The notes beneath the pieces are model-generated. The model ran no database searches. It saw only the letters and a program-made list of their open reading frames with translations, and was not told where the DNA came from. Positions 5,873 to 8,050 of a stretch of DNA of 8,050 nt are shown piece after piece; position 1 is the first letter of the stretch, and each line of letters begins with the position of its first letter. The position numbers were made by a program, and so were the translations under genes. Origin of the DNA: DATAQC01 sp038238185 (GTDB lineage: Bacteria; Actinomycetota; Acidimicrobiia; Acidimicrobiales; AC-14); NCBI GenBank assembly GCA_038238185.1, contig JBBRXY010000116.1, positions 1 to 8,050 of the forward strand. Reading direction: 5' to 3'.

Positions 5873-6631
5873 ATGCCCTCGTCGCTGCGGGACAAGGTCA
5901 CGGAGGTCTCAACCGAGGCGGGGGCCAAAGTCCTCCAGGGCCTGGAGCGGTGGATCGCCTCGGCCTCGCTGGTGCCGAACACGCCGTTTCTCTCCACCGA
6001 CGGGCTCGACTGGGTGCGGGCCCTGGAGGAGAGTTGGCCGGTCATCCGGGCCGAGCTCGACGACGTCCTGCGCGACCACGACGACCTCCCCAACTTCCAG
6101 GACATCTCCACCGACCAGGCGTCGATCACCGACGACGACCGCTGGAAGACGTTCTTCTTCTTCGGCTACGGGTTCAAGTCCGAGCCCAACTGCGCCCGCT
6201 GCCCGGAGACGACCAGGTTGCTCGAGGCCGTGCCCGACATGACCACGGCCTTCTTCTCGATCCTCGGCCCCCGGAAGCGCATTCCCGAGCACCGGGGCCC
6301 CTGGAAGGGTGTGCTCCGCTATCACCTGGCTCTTCTCGTGCCCGAGCCCACGTCGGCCTGCGGGATCAGCGTGGGAGGCGAGGTGGCTCACTGGACCGAA
6401 GGCGGCAGCCTGCTCTTCGACGACTCCTACGACCACGCCGCCTGGAACGACACTGACGGGACCCGGGTGGTGTTGTTCATGGACGTAGCCCGACCTCTTC
6501 GTCCGCCGGTGTCGTTGCTCAACAAGGCCGCCATAAAGGCGGTGGCCCTCTCACCGTTCATCCGTGACGCCAAGGACAAGCACCTGGCCTGGGAGAAGGC
6601 GTTTGCGGCCAAGCGGGGGAACGGTCAGTAG
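5873..6631 (+). CDS. Aspartyl/asparaginyl beta-hydroxylase-like Fe(II)/2-oxoglutarate oxygenase
   Basis: This 252-residue protein belongs to the Asp/Asn beta-hydroxylase family, non-heme iron enzymes that couple 2-oxoglutarate decarboxylation to hydroxylation of Asp/Asn side chains or other substrates. The double-stranded beta-helix core spans about residues 95-210. Spacing matches recalled human AspH residues: S129, H140 (iron), R149 and H151 in EHRGPWKGVLRYHL, H188 (iron) in DDSYDHAAWN, and R198 ten residues later in DGTRVVLFMD. The whole iron and cosubstrate set therefore appears intact. A CxxC (C107, C110) precedes the core. No TPR domain, signal peptide or membrane helix is visible, so the protein is probably cytosolic. 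The basic C-terminal 40 residues lie outside the core. It follows tag by 60 bases and may share its transcript. The substrate cannot be predicted. Confidence 0.88.
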   Translation: MPSSLRDKVTEVSTEAGAKVLQGLERWIASASLVPNTPFLSTDGLDWVRALEESWPVIRAELDDVLRDHDDLPNFQDISTDQASITDDDRWKTFFFFGYGFKSEPNCARCPETTRLLEAVPDMTTAFFSILGPRKRIPEHRGPWKGVLRYHLALLVPEPTSACGISVGGEVAHWTEGGSLLFDDSYDHAAWNDTDGTRVVLFMDVARPLRPPVSLLNKAAIKAVALSPFIRDAKDKHLAWEKAFAAKRGNGQ

Positions 6632-6644
6632 CCCGCAGCCGGTC

Positions 6645-6848
6645 CTACCTGCCGTAGTACGGCGACTGCCGGCCGCCGCCGGTTTGGTGCTGCCAGGTGG
6701 CAAGGACGTCGTCGATGCGGTGCAGGCGGGACCGCAGGCGCAGGACCACGACCTCGCGGTGGGCAAGGGGCACACCCAGGACGATCACGATGGTGACGAA
6801 ACCGCCGAGGGCCATCAGCAGGGCCGTCACGATAAATAGTTGCTCCAT
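6645..6848 (-). CDS. Small single-helix membrane protein of unknown function
   Basis: This is a 67-residue protein. One strong hydrophobic segment (about residues 4-27) follows a very short N-terminus. A cytosolic tail comes next: an amphipathic, Arg-rich and possibly coiled stretch (REVVVLRLRSRLHRIDDVLA), then a polar Gly/Gln/Tyr end (GGGRQSPYYGR). ATG 6848 is supported by GAGGAGGG 6 bases upstream; a longer in-frame extension to 6950 is less likely. The helix-then-basic-helix layout is seen in small membrane regulators and complex subunits, but I recognise no family. It converges on the hydroxylase gene with 13 bases between stops, and it is divergent from the eight-helix protein, with which it may be functionally paired. 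Confidence 0.72.
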   Translation of the reverse strand: MEQLFIVTALLMALGGFVTIVIVLGVPLAHREVVVLRLRSRLHRIDDVLATWQHQTGGGRQSPYYGR

Positions 6849-6854
6849 GTCGTT

Positions 6855-6862
6855 CCCTCCTC
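6855..6862 (-). promoter_or_regulatory. Strong ribosome binding site of the small membrane protein
   Basis: GAGGAGGG on the minus strand, 6 bases before ATG 6848, is the best evidence that this short frame is a real gene. Confidence 0.75.
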
Positions 6863-6964
6863 GTGGCACGACGGTTTCGGTTTCTCCTGATATCGGCCGT
6901 GTGCCGGGATTGCTTGAGTCCGGGGCGAGCCGGCGCCGCCGGGGTGCCATGGGAGAATTCGTCG
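6863..6964. promoter_or_regulatory. Divergent promoter region between two unknown membrane proteins
   Basis: About 100 bases lie between the ribosome site of the small minus-strand gene and the start of the plus-strand gene. The left half is relatively AT-rich (GGTTTCGGTTTCTCCTGATA around 6880-6899), a plausible promoter opening area. No defined -35/-10 pair can be assigned. The right half is very GC-rich. Confidence 0.4.
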
Positions 6965-7843
6965 GTGATCCGCCTCGACGCCGCCACCGTGTTGTTGCAG
7001 TGGGCCACCGGTGGACTGTTCTTCCTGTGGATCACCACCCGCCGCCGGGAGCTCGGGATCGGCTACGGGTGGCTCCTCCGGTCGGTCTACGCGGTGATCG
7101 CGGTGGGGGCCTTCGTGGCCGGCCGCCTGGTTCGACCCGATGTCGTACGGGACGCGTGCTCGTTGGCCACCGCCGGCGCCGCGACGGTGGCGCTCGGGGT
7201 CTCCATCGTCCGGCGCAAGGCGGGCGTGTCGGGCGAGCGCCTTCGCCGCGAGCGCAAGCAGGCGCGCGTGGCCGCCATGGTGGGCGAGCCCGGCGACGAT
7301 GCACCCGGAGCGGGTTCGGAGGTAGTGGCGGCGGCGCCCGGTCCCGCTGAGTTCGCGCCCTACCTCGACCTCATCGCCCCGGTGATCGGTTTCGTCGGCC
7401 TGGTGGCCGCCGCCCTGGCTGCCGGCGGGCCCCACCCCCTGGCCATCGCCCGGACCCTCGTCGGTGCCGCCTTCCTCGGCTCGGTCACCGACGCCATGCT
7501 CCTGGGCCACTGGTACCTCGTGCAACCGGGCCTGGGCCGATTCCCGATCTTCGAGCTGATCCGGTGGCTGGCCGTGCTCTGGCCCATCGAGGTGGCCGTG
7601 CTGGTCTGGCCCGTCGGCATGTTCTCGGTGCTTTCGGGCTCGGTCGACGACGGATGGAACGGCACCCTGGGCTGGTTCTGGGTGGCCTGTGCAATAGCGA
7701 CCGTGATCCTGGTGTTCGTGACCAACGCCGCCCTCAAGGAGAAGGCCTACTCGGCGGTGATGGCCGCCACCGGCCTCCTCTACCTGGCCATCCTCACCGC
7801 CTTCGGCACCGACCTGGTGGCCCGTGCCGTCCTCACCCGCTGA
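6965..7843 (+). CDS. Eight-helix integral membrane protein, unrecognised
   Basis: This 292-residue protein has about eight predicted membrane segments, near residues 5-24, 35-53, 62-82, 136-153, 163-185, 197-222, 233-257 and 262-281. A charged loop of about 50 residues (84-133, with ERLRRERKQARVAA then an acidic/Ala stretch) divides it into three plus five helices. A conspicuous motif, LGSVTDAMLLGHWYLVQP, lies at 171-188; the His-Trp-Tyr next to a helix suggests a conserved functional site, possibly for a cofactor or quinone, but that is a guess. GTG 6965 is chosen because GGGAG lies 9 bases upstream and the first helix begins a few residues later. In-frame GTGs at 6944 and 6863 would add polar or unrelated-looking residues. 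I do not recognise the family. It is divergent from the small membrane protein. Confidence 0.8.
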   Translation: MIRLDAATVLLQWATGGLFFLWITTRRRELGIGYGWLLRSVYAVIAVGAFVAGRLVRPDVVRDACSLATAGAATVALGVSIVRRKAGVSGERLRRERKQARVAAMVGEPGDDAPGAGSEVVAAAPGPAEFAPYLDLIAPVIGFVGLVAAALAAGGPHPLAIARTLVGAAFLGSVTDAMLLGHWYLVQPGLGRFPIFELIRWLAVLWPIEVAVLVWPVGMFSVLSGSVDDGWNGTLGWFWVACAIATVILVFVTNAALKEKAYSAVMAATGLLYLAILTAFGTDLVARAVLTR

Positions 7844-7878
7844 CCGGCTCCAACGCTTCGGCGCCGGCGAGGCGTCAG

Positions 7879-7899
7879 GACAGGGCCTGAGGCCAGGTC
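7879..7899 (+). terminator. Hairpin downstream of the eight-helix protein
   Basis: GAC and GTC flank a GGCC-TGA-GGCC stem-loop, with a symmetric AG/AG internal mismatch that could form tandem G-A pairs. It begins 35 bases after the stop codon. No T-run follows (ACCGTCAACAAC), so intrinsic termination is uncertain. Confidence 0.3.
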
Positions 7900-7911
7900 A
7901 CCGTCAACAAC

Positions 7912-8001
7912 TAACGGGGCTTCGCCCCAGCCCGACAAGCGGTGTCCCCGCCAACTTGAGGTCGGCTGGGGATAGGGGCGGGCTGGGCCGAAGTCCCGTT
8001 G
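7912..8001. repeat. 23-base imperfect inverted repeat with 44-base spacer
   Basis: The left arm (7912-7934, beginning TAACGGGGCTTCG) and right arm (7979-8001, ending GAAGTCCCGTTG) are reverse complements at 20 of 23 positions. Within it, GGGGCTTCGCCCC (7916-7928) is itself a small hairpin. The segment GTCGGCTGGGG (7961-7971) can pair with CCCCAGCCCGAC (7925-7936) with one extra base, so alternative folds exist. No open frame covers this region. It could be a dispersed intergenic palindromic element, a structured RNA or a transcription barrier. Confidence 0.6.
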
Positions 8002-8050
8002 GGGCGCGAGCTCCGGCCGAGCGCACTGCAGGTGCGAGGTGGTATGCCTC

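Noticed and set aside
1..8050. CRISPR arrays, tRNA or rRNA genes, transposases, phage genes, toxin-antitoxin pairs or known defence modules
   Set aside because: No regularly spaced direct repeats, no RNA gene signatures and no protein of these classes were found on either strand.

Overview
The window is strongly GC-rich. Its real reading frames favour G or C in the third codon position and several use GTG starts. The gene families present (an O-type truncated hemoglobin, a SigE-like sigma factor, a Pr6Pr-type membrane protein, Tag glycosylase) suggest a chromosomal segment of a high-GC actinobacterium. An Acidimicrobiia-like lineage is plausible, but that is an inference from style only; no marker gene fixes the taxon. 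I see no rRNA, tRNA, CRISPR array, insertion sequence, phage module or recognisable defence system.

Layout. Positions 1-256 hold the 3' end of a peptidoglycan-binding-domain protein that starts outside the window. A 337-base stretch without a credible gene follows. A six-helix Pr6Pr-family membrane protein lies on the minus strand (594-1256). Next come a group II truncated hemoglobin (minus, 1512-1910) and, divergent from it, a decayed AIM24-family gene (plus, 1994-2459) that has one lost base and a missing middle. Convergent to that is a two-gene operon on the minus strand: a SigE-like sigma factor (3442-3966) overlapping a single-pass membrane protein (2502-3455), the probable partner or regulator of the sigma factor.

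Divergent from the sigma operon is a plus-strand run of three enzymes: an M24-family metallopeptidase (4072-5199), 3-methyladenine DNA glycosylase I (5252-5812) and an aspartyl/asparaginyl beta-hydroxylase-like iron oxygenase (5873-6631). All three retain their family's metal-binding residues. A 67-residue membrane protein (minus, 6645-6848) converges on the last of these and is divergent from an unrecognised eight-helix membrane protein (plus, 6965-7843). The final 207 bases are non-coding and contain a 23-base imperfect inverted repeat.

How the genes work together. Only the sigma/membrane-protein pair is clearly a functional unit, by overlap and a strong ribosome binding site. The three plus-strand enzymes may share a transcript, but their activities (peptide turnover, alkylation repair, protein or peptide hydroxylation) do not form an obvious pathway. 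I did not find a clear undescribed system. The best leads are the sigma/membrane-protein pair, the divergent pair of unknown membrane proteins, the decayed AIM24 gene and the inverted repeat at the right end.
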